29,715 nt of DNA, taken from IMG/VR virus record IMGVR_UViG_3300025162_000141, positions 1-29,715 of that record. One strand, written 5' to 3'. Positions 8,794-15,591 of this stretch are shown here, in pieces (position 1 is the first letter of the stretch; each line of letters begins with the position of its first letter). The notes beneath the pieces are model-generated. The model saw only the letters and a program-made list of their open reading frames with translations. It did no database searches and was not told where the DNA came from. A program made the translations under genes and the position numbers. The stretch comes from a virus.

Positions 8794-9489
8794 CTATCCT
8801 CTAAGCCACGACTGTTTTTTAAAGTCCGCTAGAGTTAATTCTTCACTGTCAATACCAGCAGTAGAAGGATTAATTTGACTTAATGGAGCCTTAGGAATTC
8901 TTTTTTGGTTTTCAGCAGATTTATTTTTTATTGTTTTAGATATATTTAATATTTCCTCTCTAGCTCCCTTAGGATTTGTTGGCAACATACCAAGTATGCT
9001 GCCCCTGAGCATTCCATTTTTTCCTAACTCGTAAACTACATCGGCGGTATTATCAAGAGACGTGACATAATCTACCAATTCAATATTATTTGGTAGCTCC
9101 AAGGTATCAATTATCTTCCCTATGTCTGGGTACTTATCCTTAGCGTTTTCTATCTTAGATACAAAATCTCTAGCCACCTTTTGAGCTATAGCAGTTCTAG
9201 CCGCCTTTTCATTCTCTTCTGCAATCATCTTAGTTACTTCTTCTCTAGTAAGACGATTATCTTGCGAAATACTAGACGATGCAGAATTTTGAAAATCAGC
9301 GTACAACTCTCTTTTTGCCCTTTCGACAGCTTCTTTTCTTACCGATCCAGCTATCTCGTTTACTTCGGATTGATTAAATAATCTTTCGCCGCTTCCTTTG
9401 CTTGAGCTTTCAACAATATTTTGTCTAGCGTCTTGCTGAACATTTAAACCATTAGAATCCTGAGCAATATCAACATTATGTTCTGTCAT
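8794..9489 (-). CDS. Scaffolding protein
   Basis: A 231-residue, hydrophilic, highly helical protein with no membrane segment, encoded immediately before the coat protein. Residues 1-45 are polar and probably disordered. Residues about 46-115 are charged coiled-coil (Glu/Lys/Arg/Ala). The C-terminus (LADFKKQSWLRG) is a short basic amphipathic helix, similar to the coat-binding helix-turn-helix that ends P22-type scaffolds. It would direct assembly of the procapsid and leave before DNA packaging. It is somewhat shorter than P22 gp8 (303). The start at 9489 has an AGAGAT site upstream, and a promoter is proposed at 9580-9607. Confidence 0.75.
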   Translation of the reverse strand: MTEHNVDIAQDSNGLNVQQDARQNIVESSSKGSGERLFNQSEVNEIAGSVRKEAVERAKRELYADFQNSASSSISQDNRLTREEVTKMIAEENEKAARTAIAQKVARDFVSKIENAKDKYPDIGKIIDTLELPNNIELVDYVTSLDNTADVVYELGKNGMLRGSILGMLPTNPKGAREEILNISKTIKNKSAENQKRIPKAPLSQINPSTAGIDSEELTLADFKKQSWLRG

Positions 9490-9579
9490 AAATTAATCTC
9501 TAACTATTAACCCCGTTACGGTAATGCCTCTTTAAGGAATGAGTGACCGATGTTTTATCCGCACATCTGCGTAAGAATC

Positions 9580-9607
9580 AATATACACTTCGCATTAATA
9601 AAATCAA
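9580..9607 (-). promoter_or_regulatory. Predicted sigma70-type promoter for scaffold-coat-tail operon
   Basis: On the minus strand, TTGATT (9607-9602) is followed after 16 nt by TATATT (9585-9580). It points toward the scaffold gene at 9489 and lies back to back with the portal promoter. This would allow the late genes to the left to be expressed without readthrough from the large terminase, which ends before the inverted portal gene. Confidence 0.5.
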
Positions 9608-9610
9608 TGG

Positions 9611-9639
9611 TTTACATATATATTTAAATGTAATATATT
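9611..9639 (+). promoter_or_regulatory. Predicted promoter of the inverted portal gene
   Basis: TTTACA (9611-9616), a 17-nt spacer, then TATATT (9634-9639). It drives a leader of about 75 nt into the portal ATG at 9720. It is needed because portal is the only plus-strand gene in this part and has no upstream partner. Confidence 0.55.
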
Positions 9640-9655
9640 ATATTAATCCTATAAC

Positions 9656-9676
9656 TTATTGTTTTTTAAACAATAA
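9656..9676 (+). other. AT-rich 9-bp hairpin in the portal leader
   Basis: TTATTGTTT and AAACAATAA are perfect inverted repeats around TTT. It lies between the portal promoter and start codon. It may slow expression of portal, whose copy number per virion is low, or be an operator. It is weak as a terminator because the following bases are ATTGTTGTTTTT, a T-rich but interrupted run. Confidence 0.35.
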
Positions 9677-9719
9677 ATTGTTGTTTTTCTATATAAAATA
9701 TTAATAAAATCAAGGCTAT

Positions 9720-11855
9720 ATGCAAAAAATAACATCTAAAGAAAACAAAAAGCATTCTGAAAATCATGAAGAATTAAATAGAATTAAAAAAAATATAGAG
9801 CAATCTTATAATTACTTTAGGGATAATTATAAAAGCTTTCACGACTTCAGAAAGTTTATATTTGTGTCTACGCTAGAGCCTGCGGATATTTCTCTGCTTA
9901 ACGCGCTTAAAAAGCCGGTGTTAGAATTTAATATACTTGAAGCTTACATATCTCGGCTGTTAGGAGAATTTGTTAATCAAGAGCCTTCCATTTCAGTTAG
10001 TTCTAAATCTTTAAGCCCTCCTGATCCTCTTTTGGTAGATATAGTAGAAGGTCATTTTCGCCATATTTTGTCTGATACCGAAAGTTCTGGAGACACTTAT
10101 GAAGTGATGAGAGATTTATTTTCTGGTGGATTTAGCGTTTTTAAAGTAGAGACAAAATATGCAAATAACTCTACCTTTGACCAAGATATTAAGCTATCAA
10201 GGGTATTTGATCCGACTATGTGTGGTTTCGATCCTTCTGCAAGAAGGCAGGGCAAAACAGATGGCAGATTTTGTGTTGAGCATTTTGCAGTGCCAAGAGA
10301 AGAAGCTGGGCAGTACGGTATAGACGCTAAAAATATAAAATTTATACGATCGGATAATATAGGAGGGTTTCAATGGTCATACCAAAGCCAGGGAGAAGAT
10401 ATATTAATTATCGCTGATTATTACGAAAAAATAATAGAAGAAGAAGAAATATTTTTATTATCAGATGGAACAATAATTTCATCGGAGAAATATAACCAAA
10501 CTAAAATAGATATAGAAAAAATACGCAAAAAAAACAAACAAGAAGATAATGAAGATTTTATGCCTGTTATAGAAAACAGAAGAACTGTAGAAAAAACTAA
10601 GATATTCAGAACCAGGCTTGTTGAAAATAAAATAATAGAAAAAATAGAAACAGATTACAAATGCCTTCCTCTAGTATTTGTTGATGGCAACAGCATTAAA
10701 TACAGAGAAAGTTCTTCCAGCATACAAAAACAATGCGTAAGACCTTTTGTGTATCAAGCAAAAGGCATGCAAAAGCTTAAGAACTTTTCTGGGCAAACAC
10801 TAGCTAATGAATTAGAAAATTTAGTACAACATAAATTCATGGCCCCCAAAGAAGGGATCCCAACAGGAGAATATCAAGAAGCGTATAGAAATGTTCAGCA
10901 AGCCAATCTGCTTGTGTATAACGCATTTAAAGACGACAATCCTGAAATTCCTCTGCCAAGGCCAAATGAAATAATGCGTTCTCCAGTTCCCCCAGAGGTA
11001 ACCAATACTTTTGCTCTTGCCGATAAGACTATACAGAACGTATTAGGATCATATGATGCGGCTCTTGGAATTAACGACAACGAAATAAGCGGAGTAGCTT
11101 TAAGTCAAGCGGCCGCGTATTCTAATGCAGCTTCTATGCCTTATATTAAAGGATATATACAAGGATTGTCGGATGCCGCTCAAATAATTAAGCATTTAAT
11201 TCCCTTATATTATACGACCAATAGAACGCTGCCGGTAATACTAAAGAACGGAGAAAAATCATTTATTAAAATTAATGATGAAGAATTGGGCGCGATTAAA
11301 ATGGACTATAACACTGATGAATTAAATATAGAGGTAAAGTCAGGAGTTAACTTTGAGGCTCAAAAATCTAATACCATTAAAGCAATTGTAGAGCTATCAA
11401 ACTCCATGCCTATATTGTCAGAATTCTTTAATAGCAAGGGCTTGCCAATATTAATAGAGAATCTAAGCAATTTAAGGGGAGGAGACAGGCTATCAGTTCT
11501 TGCTAAAGAGTTTGTAGAAGAAAGGCAGGCCGCCTCTAATGCTCCTAAACAACCTGATCCTATAGCTGCTCAGCTAATGCTAGAGCAAGAGCATTTAAAG
11601 TTAAAAGAGCAGCAAAACAAGACAGAAACGGCTATTAAATCAGCTCAAATAGAGCTTGATGCTTATGGCAAAGAAACCGAAAGGCTTAAACTAGCTTTAA
11701 ACGAACAACATCGCCGAAAAGAAAGCAAAATTAGCCTAGATAAACATCATGCAGAAAAAGCCAGAACTATGGCGGAGCTTGCTATAAAATCTGCTGATCT
11801 TGTTCATAAGCATAAGAAAGATCAAAAGCTAAATCCATGGGAGCAATATAAATAG
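9720..11855 (+). CDS. Portal protein, P22 gp1-like (inverted relative to the head operon)
   Basis: A 711-residue protein, close to the 725 of P22 gp1. The N-terminal helical part (about 20-110), the FDPTMCGFDPSARRQGKTDG block near residues 165-185, and the FSGQTLANELENLVQHKFMAPKEGI block in the middle are typical of P22-type portals. Residues about 590-711 form a long Glu/Gln/Lys-rich helix like the P22 portal barrel. Twelve copies would form the DNA entry ring that binds terminase and gp4. The gene lies exactly where P22 has it, between large terminase and scaffold, but on the opposite strand. Its TAG abuts the terminase stop with no spacer. A short AAGG site precedes the ATG at 9720. Confidence 0.87.
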   Translation: MQKITSKENKKHSENHEELNRIKKNIEQSYNYFRDNYKSFHDFRKFIFVSTLEPADISLLNALKKPVLEFNILEAYISRLLGEFVNQEPSISVSSKSLSPPDPLLVDIVEGHFRHILSDTESSGDTYEVMRDLFSGGFSVFKVETKYANNSTFDQDIKLSRVFDPTMCGFDPSARRQGKTDGRFCVEHFAVPREEAGQYGIDAKNIKFIRSDNIGGFQWSYQSQGEDILIIADYYEKIIEEEEIFLLSDGTIISSEKYNQTKIDIEKIRKKNKQEDNEDFMPVIENRRTVEKTKIFRTRLVENKIIEKIETDYKCLPLVFVDGNSIKYRESSSSIQKQCVRPFVYQAKGMQKLKNFSGQTLANELENLVQHKFMAPKEGIPTGEYQEAYRNVQQANLLVYNAFKDDNPEIPLPRPNEIMRSPVPPEVTNTFALADKTIQNVLGSYDAALGINDNEISGVALSQAAAYSNAASMPYIKGYIQGLSDAAQIIKHLIPLYYTTNRTLPVILKNGEKSFIKINDEELGAIKMDYNTDELNIEVKSGVNFEAQKSNTIKAIVELSNSMPILSEFFNSKGLPILIENLSNLRGGDRLSVLAKEFVEERQAASNAPKQPDPIAAQLMLEQEHLKLKEQQNKTETAIKSAQIELDAYGKETERLKLALNEQHRRKESKISLDKHHAEKARTMAELAIKSADLVHKHKKDQKLNPWEQYK

Positions 11856-13454
11856 TTATCTATACCTAGCTTCTTTTAAGCGTTGAATATTAGTAAAGTC
11901 GTTAGCCAAATCTCTAAGGAAACTTACGCTTTGCTCCTTCGTTTCTGATCGTATAAATCTCTGGTTTATAGCTTTATCTATCAAGCCTAGCTTAATGCCA
12001 TCGTATAGAGTGTCCATAATGTCATCTCTAGCGTGAGAGCCATCTGGACATATCTGAATACAATGATCTATACACATATCTTTATGTAACGCGCTCTTAG
12101 TGAATGATACAAGCCTCTTGTTTATATAAGGCTGCACGGAGATAAACCTAGAAACCTTATCTTTGCTTGCAGATGTCCTGTTAATATCAATAAGCTCTAA
12201 ACCTTGATATAACTTAAGAACCGACAATAATGTAACGCCTGTAGACTTCTTCTCAATAGCGACAAAAGACGGCCCGCATGAATGATGGCAGCATTTTGAA
12301 TAGAACTGCATGAACCTAGTCTCCAAATCCTTTGGTTCTACCCATATCTGCTCGCAATCTATCCAATGTAATCCATATATATCGTTCAATCTGTCGACTT
12401 TATAAACACCAAAGAAGCTGAACACAGTAGGGTCATTATACGTTTTAGAGGTTTCGGCGGTATCTGCGGTTATAAAAGTAAATAGTATTTTTGGCTCGCT
12501 TTCTTTTATTTCGAAACTGCTTTCTGGAAACAAGTTCTCGCTCTGAGACAAGGGGCTTTGCTGCATCTTGGTATAGTAAAGATACTTAAAACGATGCTTT
12601 AAGTCTAATAACGTTTCTACCGAGTATTCTTCAGGATAAAATGATTTTGTCTCATTATCATAAAGCGCTGGGATATTAATAACCCTCCACTCATCTGGCT
12701 TTGAGTTGTCCAAAATGCGCTGAGGAAGGTCGTTGTTCCCCATTCTATGGCATATAATTATAATAGGCTGATAGTCTATTCCATTTAATCTATCTAACGC
12801 CTTATAAGCGTACCAGTCATAGATATCATCAGATTCTTTCTTAGAGATGAATAGCTTCTCTGGATTTTGAGAGTCGTCAATAATCAACGCTCCAGAGAAA
12901 TACTCTCTGCATCCTCTTACTCCCGCTCCATTGCCTAATATCGGTCCTCCTGTTCCCGCTCCCATGACCTCGCCTCCGTCTCTAGTCTTAAACCAGTCTT
13001 TAGCATTAGTGTCCTTAGAAAGATCAACGCCAAACATGTTTTTATAGCTGTGGAGCTGCATTAAGTCTCGTATGGTGCTTGTATGCTTAATAACTAAATT
13101 GTGTCCATATGAGGCGTATATGAAGTTACAGCGCGGGTTTATGCTCAATGCCCAAGCTATAAAGGAAATGACCAGATAGGATTTGCCTGCGCGAGGAGGC
13201 ACATGGATCATTAGACGCTTACATCTTCCTTGGTGAACGTCAGTGAGAGCGTCGCATATCTGCTTAACATGAGACACCATGTTCTCAGGATAAGGCACTA
13301 TGTAATCTCTTCCTGTGAGGCTCTTGAAGAATATGCCGGTAAACAGCATTAGATCAGACTGCAGCCTTGCTCTCAACTCGATCATCTCGTCATCTAGCTT
13401 GCTGAGATTTTCTATTAAGTTAGGACAGTTTTCTTCTGGTCTGGGATTGCTCAT
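11856..13454 (-). CDS. Terminase large subunit
   Basis: A 532-residue DNA-packaging motor. The ATPase domain has a Walker A motif PPRAGKS at residues 86-92 and Walker B ALIIDD at 189-194. The RNase-H-fold nuclease domain starts near residue 322 with the catalytic aspartate in FITADTAE (D331), continues with the acidic VAIEKKSTG segment, and ends with the Asp pair in HARDDIMDTLYDG. All motifs are intact. It would bind the portal and cut and translocate concatemeric DNA, probably by a headful mechanism as in P22 (inferred). It follows the putative small terminase and three tiny ORFs. It converges with portal, with no base between the stop codons. Confidence 0.93.
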   Translation of the reverse strand: MSNPRPEENCPNLIENLSKLDDEMIELRARLQSDLMLFTGIFFKSLTGRDYIVPYPENMVSHVKQICDALTDVHQGRCKRLMIHVPPRAGKSYLVISFIAWALSINPRCNFIYASYGHNLVIKHTSTIRDLMQLHSYKNMFGVDLSKDTNAKDWFKTRDGGEVMGAGTGGPILGNGAGVRGCREYFSGALIIDDSQNPEKLFISKKESDDIYDWYAYKALDRLNGIDYQPIIIICHRMGNNDLPQRILDNSKPDEWRVINIPALYDNETKSFYPEEYSVETLLDLKHRFKYLYYTKMQQSPLSQSENLFPESSFEIKESEPKILFTFITADTAETSKTYNDPTVFSFFGVYKVDRLNDIYGLHWIDCEQIWVEPKDLETRFMQFYSKCCHHSCGPSFVAIEKKSTGVTLLSVLKLYQGLELIDINRTSASKDKVSRFISVQPYINKRLVSFTKSALHKDMCIDHCIQICPDGSHARDDIMDTLYDGIKLGLIDKAINQRFIRSETKEQSVSFLRDLANDFTNIQRLKEARYR

Positions 13455-13465
13455 GTATAAAAGAT

Positions 13466-13627
13466 TTAAGGAATATCTTTTTTAATTGTATCATTACGTT
13501 CTATTTTTAGAGCAGCAATAAGAGAAAGAAGGCATTCTTTTATATCCGCCAAATAACGCAAATAAGACGCTATACGAAGCAAGAAGAAAAGACCAAAAAC
13601 TACAGACGCGATAATGAAGATTGTCAT
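13466..13627 (-). CDS. 53-residue single-pass membrane protein
   Basis: The ORF begins MTIFIIASVVFGLFFLLRIA, one hydrophobic helix (residues 2-18), followed by an amphipathic charged tail rich in Leu/Lys/Glu. A good AGAGGA ribosome site precedes the ATG at 13627. It starts 3 nt after the stop of the 57-residue gene and ends 11 nt before large terminase, so it belongs to that operon. A single-pass peptide beside terminase could be a small holin or pinholin-like protein, but no lysozyme is visible in the window. I cannot assign a function. Confidence 0.6.
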   Translation of the reverse strand: MTIFIIASVVFGLFFLLRIASYLRYLADIKECLLSLIAALKIERNDTIKKDIP

Positions 13628-13630
13628 GTT

Positions 13631-13804
13631 TTATCCTCTTATGTCTTTTGCATGCCAGATTTTCATTATAACTTTGTCGCCCAGCCTGTTTTCTATTAAT
13701 TTTTTAAACTCTTTGTATGTCTTATCAAAGACTTTTTTTGATATAGGCGAAGAATTTTCTTGTATATAATCTATTGCTAAACAACAGTGATGTTTTGTTT
13801 TCAT
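13631..13804 (-). CDS. 57-residue hypothetical protein in the terminase operon
   Basis: An ORF with an AGGGGA ribosome site eight bases before the ATG at 13804. The product is basic and polar (MKTKHHCCLAIDYIQENSSP at the start) with a helical Lys/Glu middle. It has one Cys-Cys pair after two histidines. It overlaps no other gene and is spaced like its neighbours. No family is recognised. Confidence 0.6.
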   Translation of the reverse strand: MKTKHHCCLAIDYIQENSSPISKKVFDKTYKEFKKLIENRLGDKVIMKIWHAKDIRG

Positions 13805-13807
13805 ATT

Positions 13808-13870
13808 TTATCCCCTATTATTGTATTGTAAATCTATCCAAAATCGCTGATAGTATGTTTTGTTTTTCAT
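13808..13870 (-). CDS. Possible 20-residue micro-ORF
   Basis: MKNKTYYQRFWIDLQYNNRG, with AAGG upstream. It starts 4 nt after the small-terminase stop, and its last codons contain the ribosome site of the next gene. It may act mainly as a translational link between small terminase and the 57-residue gene. It is too short to be sure. Confidence 0.3.
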   Translation of the reverse strand: MKNKTYYQRFWIDLQYNNRG

Positions 13871-13874
13871 TCCT

Positions 13875-14309
13875 TTACCTTTTAGAATGTTTATCAGAAA
13901 AATGATTTATAGCAGCAATTAGATCCGTTGGGTCGAAAGAAATATTAGCGTTGATGCGCTTCTCGGCAGCTAAATGACCTTGCATGGTATTAGAGTCTTT
14001 TACAACATCTACAAACAACTTCATTAACGACACAAATTCATTAGTCTTCATTGTTTTAAAGAGGTCTTTAATATCTTCGTCTTTTACTATATCCAAGACG
14101 GCATTATATCGGTTTAATTTTTTCTTGTAAGTAAGAGGATGCTCTTTCTCTAGGTTTTCTCTCCTAGAGTTAAGATAGCTTTTAACTTCAGTCTTCTTTA
14201 GAAACCTATCTGGATATTGATCTACATTAGAAAATCCATTGTCTATTAACTTCTCGCAGTTCTCTATATCTTCTTTACTTAATCCGGCACTGATAGTAGC
14301 ATCGCTCAT
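13875..14309 (-). CDS. Putative terminase small subunit
   Basis: A 144-residue, all-helical, charged protein (MSDATISAGLSKEDIENCEK at the start), similar in size to P22 gp3 (162). It is the first gene of the minus-strand late operon and precedes the large terminase, the usual order. The middle (about 35-80) could be a DNA-binding helical bundle, and the C-terminal region (about 85-135) could oligomerise and bind the large subunit. There is no Shine-Dalgarno site before the ATG, and a possible TATACT -10 box lies only 10 nt upstream, so the mRNA may be nearly leaderless. No sequence signature proves the assignment. Confidence 0.5.
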   Translation of the reverse strand: MSDATISAGLSKEDIENCEKLIDNGFSNVDQYPDRFLKKTEVKSYLNSRRENLEKEHPLTYKKKLNRYNAVLDIVKDEDIKDLFKTMKTNEFVSLMKLFVDVVKDSNTMQGHLAAEKRINANISFDPTDLIAAINHFSDKHSKR

Positions 14310-14344
14310 ATCAATAACAGTATATTATTTTTTTTTATAAATCA

Positions 14345-14539
14345 ATGATTAATAATAACTTTGGCAGCCAAGAATTATACACTAAAGTATTAGCTTTAAG
14401 AAAGAGCGGCTATTCTATCTTTCATATATCCAAGAATTTAGGAATAAATAAGACAAAAGTAGTTAAGATAATAGAGTTTTTAGCTAAAAATAATCTAACT
14501 GACGCACTTCCTCTTCTTACCAGAGAAGCAACGATATAA
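14345..14539 (+). CDS. Small helix-turn-helix protein
   Basis: A 64-residue protein with a homeodomain/resolvase-type HTH: LRKSGYSIFHISKNLGINKT (residues about 18-37), in which the pattern Ser-Ile-xx-Ile-Ser-xx-Leu-Gly-Ile-Asn matches a typical recognition helix entry. The whole protein is barely more than this domain. It diverges from the small-terminase gene with only 35 bp between the two start codons. It could control that divergent promoter region and its own gene. No ribosome site is visible upstream, which lowers confidence in the exact start. Confidence 0.5.
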   Translation: MINNNFGSQELYTKVLALRKSGYSIFHISKNLGINKTKVVKIIEFLAKNNLTDALPLLTREATI

Positions 14540-14639
14540 CATTTTATCGGCAATTTTAATTAATTGATTCTCTTAATATTTCCTTAATGTTCTTATGTTA
14601 TACCTATATTGATTTATTAACTAACCAAGAGGATAACAT

Positions 14640-14909
14640 ATGAAAACATTAAGCATAAATGAGATTAATAATGTTTGCGGAGGCTATTATTATACGTCAG
14701 AATCATCCCAAAATTTTAAAGAATGCCTATCATTTTTTATTAGAATGGGATTAATAGAAAAATATGATAGCGAGGTATCTTGGCGCGGCTACAGCTTTAC
14801 TAATTTAAATCAGCCTGATTATCTCCACGTTAATAAAGATAACTTTTTAGATATTATAACAGAGAGATGTTTCTTTTCCGAAATAATAAAGCTAAGAGCA
14901 AACAAATAA
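14640..14909 (+). CDS. Protein with microcin-V-like double-glycine leader
   Basis: An 89-residue product starting MKTLSINEINNVCGG, then YYY. Residues 1-15 match the double-glycine leader of class II microcins and bacteriocins position by position (colicin V: MRTLTLNELDSVSGG). Such leaders are cut after GG by peptidase-domain ABC exporters. The predicted 74-residue mature part is polar, aromatic-rich and has two cysteines (in ECLSF and RCFFS); it does not resemble a known bacteriocin. The gene has a strong AAGAGGAT ribosome site and its own downstream hairpin terminator, so it looks like a one-gene cassette. No exporter is encoded in the window; the host or another locus would have to provide it. 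The leader is seen; toxin or signal function is inference. Confidence 0.7.
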   Translation: MKTLSINEINNVCGGYYYTSESSQNFKECLSFFIRMGLIEKYDSEVSWRGYSFTNLNQPDYLHVNKDNFLDIITERCFFSEIIKLRANK

Positions 14910-14922
14910 ACTTTATAATAAT

Positions 14923-14951
14923 ACGCATGAGCATTTACGCTTGTGCGTTTT
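14923..14951 (+). terminator. Intrinsic terminator after the double-glycine gene
   Basis: Arms 14923-14932 (ACGCATGAGC) and 14939-14948 pair over 10 positions, two of them G-T, around a 6-nt loop, followed by TTTT then GTCT. It lies 14 nt past the stop codon at 14909. Confidence 0.55.
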
Positions 14952-15019
14952 GTCTCTATCGATATATCCCTGCACATATCCGTTTATTAGCGGCTCTACT
15001 ATACATAAGCTATCTCCCA

Positions 15020-15047
15020 TTGTTATTTGATAAGCATGTGATATAAT
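15020..15047 (+). promoter_or_regulatory. Extended -10 promoter
   Basis: TTGTTA (15020-15025), a 16-nt spacer and a perfect TATAAT (15042-15047) preceded by TGA (extended -10). It is about 23 nt upstream of the expected transcript start to ATG at 15077 and would drive the two-gene unit 15077-15588. Confidence 0.65.
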
Positions 15048-15076
15048 TAATTTTTTATAAAATCAACGAGAATTAT

Positions 15077-15256
15077 ATGCCAGCTAAATCAGAAAAACAA
15101 CGTAAGATGATGGCTATCGCAGAGCATCAGCCTAAAAAGCTTTATAAGCGTAATAAAAGCGTTTTAAAGATGGACAAAGAACAATTGCATGACTTTTCCG
15201 TTAAGATTAAAAAGACCAAGAAGAAATGGGGACATACCAAGAGCATTGGTAAATAA
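15077..15256 (+). CDS. 59-residue basic phage protein (conserved small family)
   Basis: The product starts MPAKSEKQRKMMAIAEHQPK and continues with LYKRNKSVLKM, DKEQLHDFS and a Lys-rich tail. This layout (MPAKSxxQRKMMAIA, LYxxNxxVLKM, LHDF) is a recurrent small phage/prophage protein of unknown function that I recognise by pattern. It is strongly basic and could bind nucleic acid. A good promoter is present 30-57 nt upstream. The ribosome site is weak (GAG at about 8 nt). It is too short for default gene-length cut-offs and may be missed by annotation. Confidence 0.75.
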   Translation: MPAKSEKQRKMMAIAEHQPKKLYKRNKSVLKMDKEQLHDFSVKIKKTKKKWGHTKSIGK

Positions 15257-15258
15257 CC

Positions 15259-15588
15259 GTGGAAGACAAGACAGAACATATTTTAGTGTTTGGCTGGGAC
15301 GACGATCATGGATTTTATGATCTATATAAGTTTCCAAAAGAAAATGCGCAGGCTGCCGAAGCTTTCAATGAGCTTCTTAAGCATGGTTTAATTATTATGC
15401 ATCCTTCTTTCGGAACGCACCCAGATCTCCCGCGATATCCTTTAATGAGAAACCCTGCTAAGGAAATACACTGTCCATTGGTTGAAAGATCGTTAGATGC
15501 GCTAGAGAAATATAAGCTTAATCATTTAGAAGAGCTTAGAGAATGGCGTAGACGCAATAACAAATGGCTTAAGTGGTTTTATAAATAA
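15259..15588 (+). CDS. 109-residue hypothetical protein (GTG start)
   Basis: It starts with GTG 2 nt after the stop of the 59-residue gene, so coupled translation is likely. The product begins MEDKTEHILVFGWDDDHGFY and is acidic in its first half and basic, Trp/Arg-rich at the end (LREWRRRNNKWLKWFYK). There is no membrane segment or signal peptide. It converges with the coat paralogue, with 3 nt between the stop codons. No family recognised. Confidence 0.65.
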   Translation: MEDKTEHILVFGWDDDHGFYDLYKFPKENAQAAEAFNELLKHGLIIMHPSFGTHPDLPRYPLMRNPAKEIHCPLVERSLDALEKYKLNHLEELREWRRRNNKWLKWFYK

Positions 15589-15591
15589 ACC

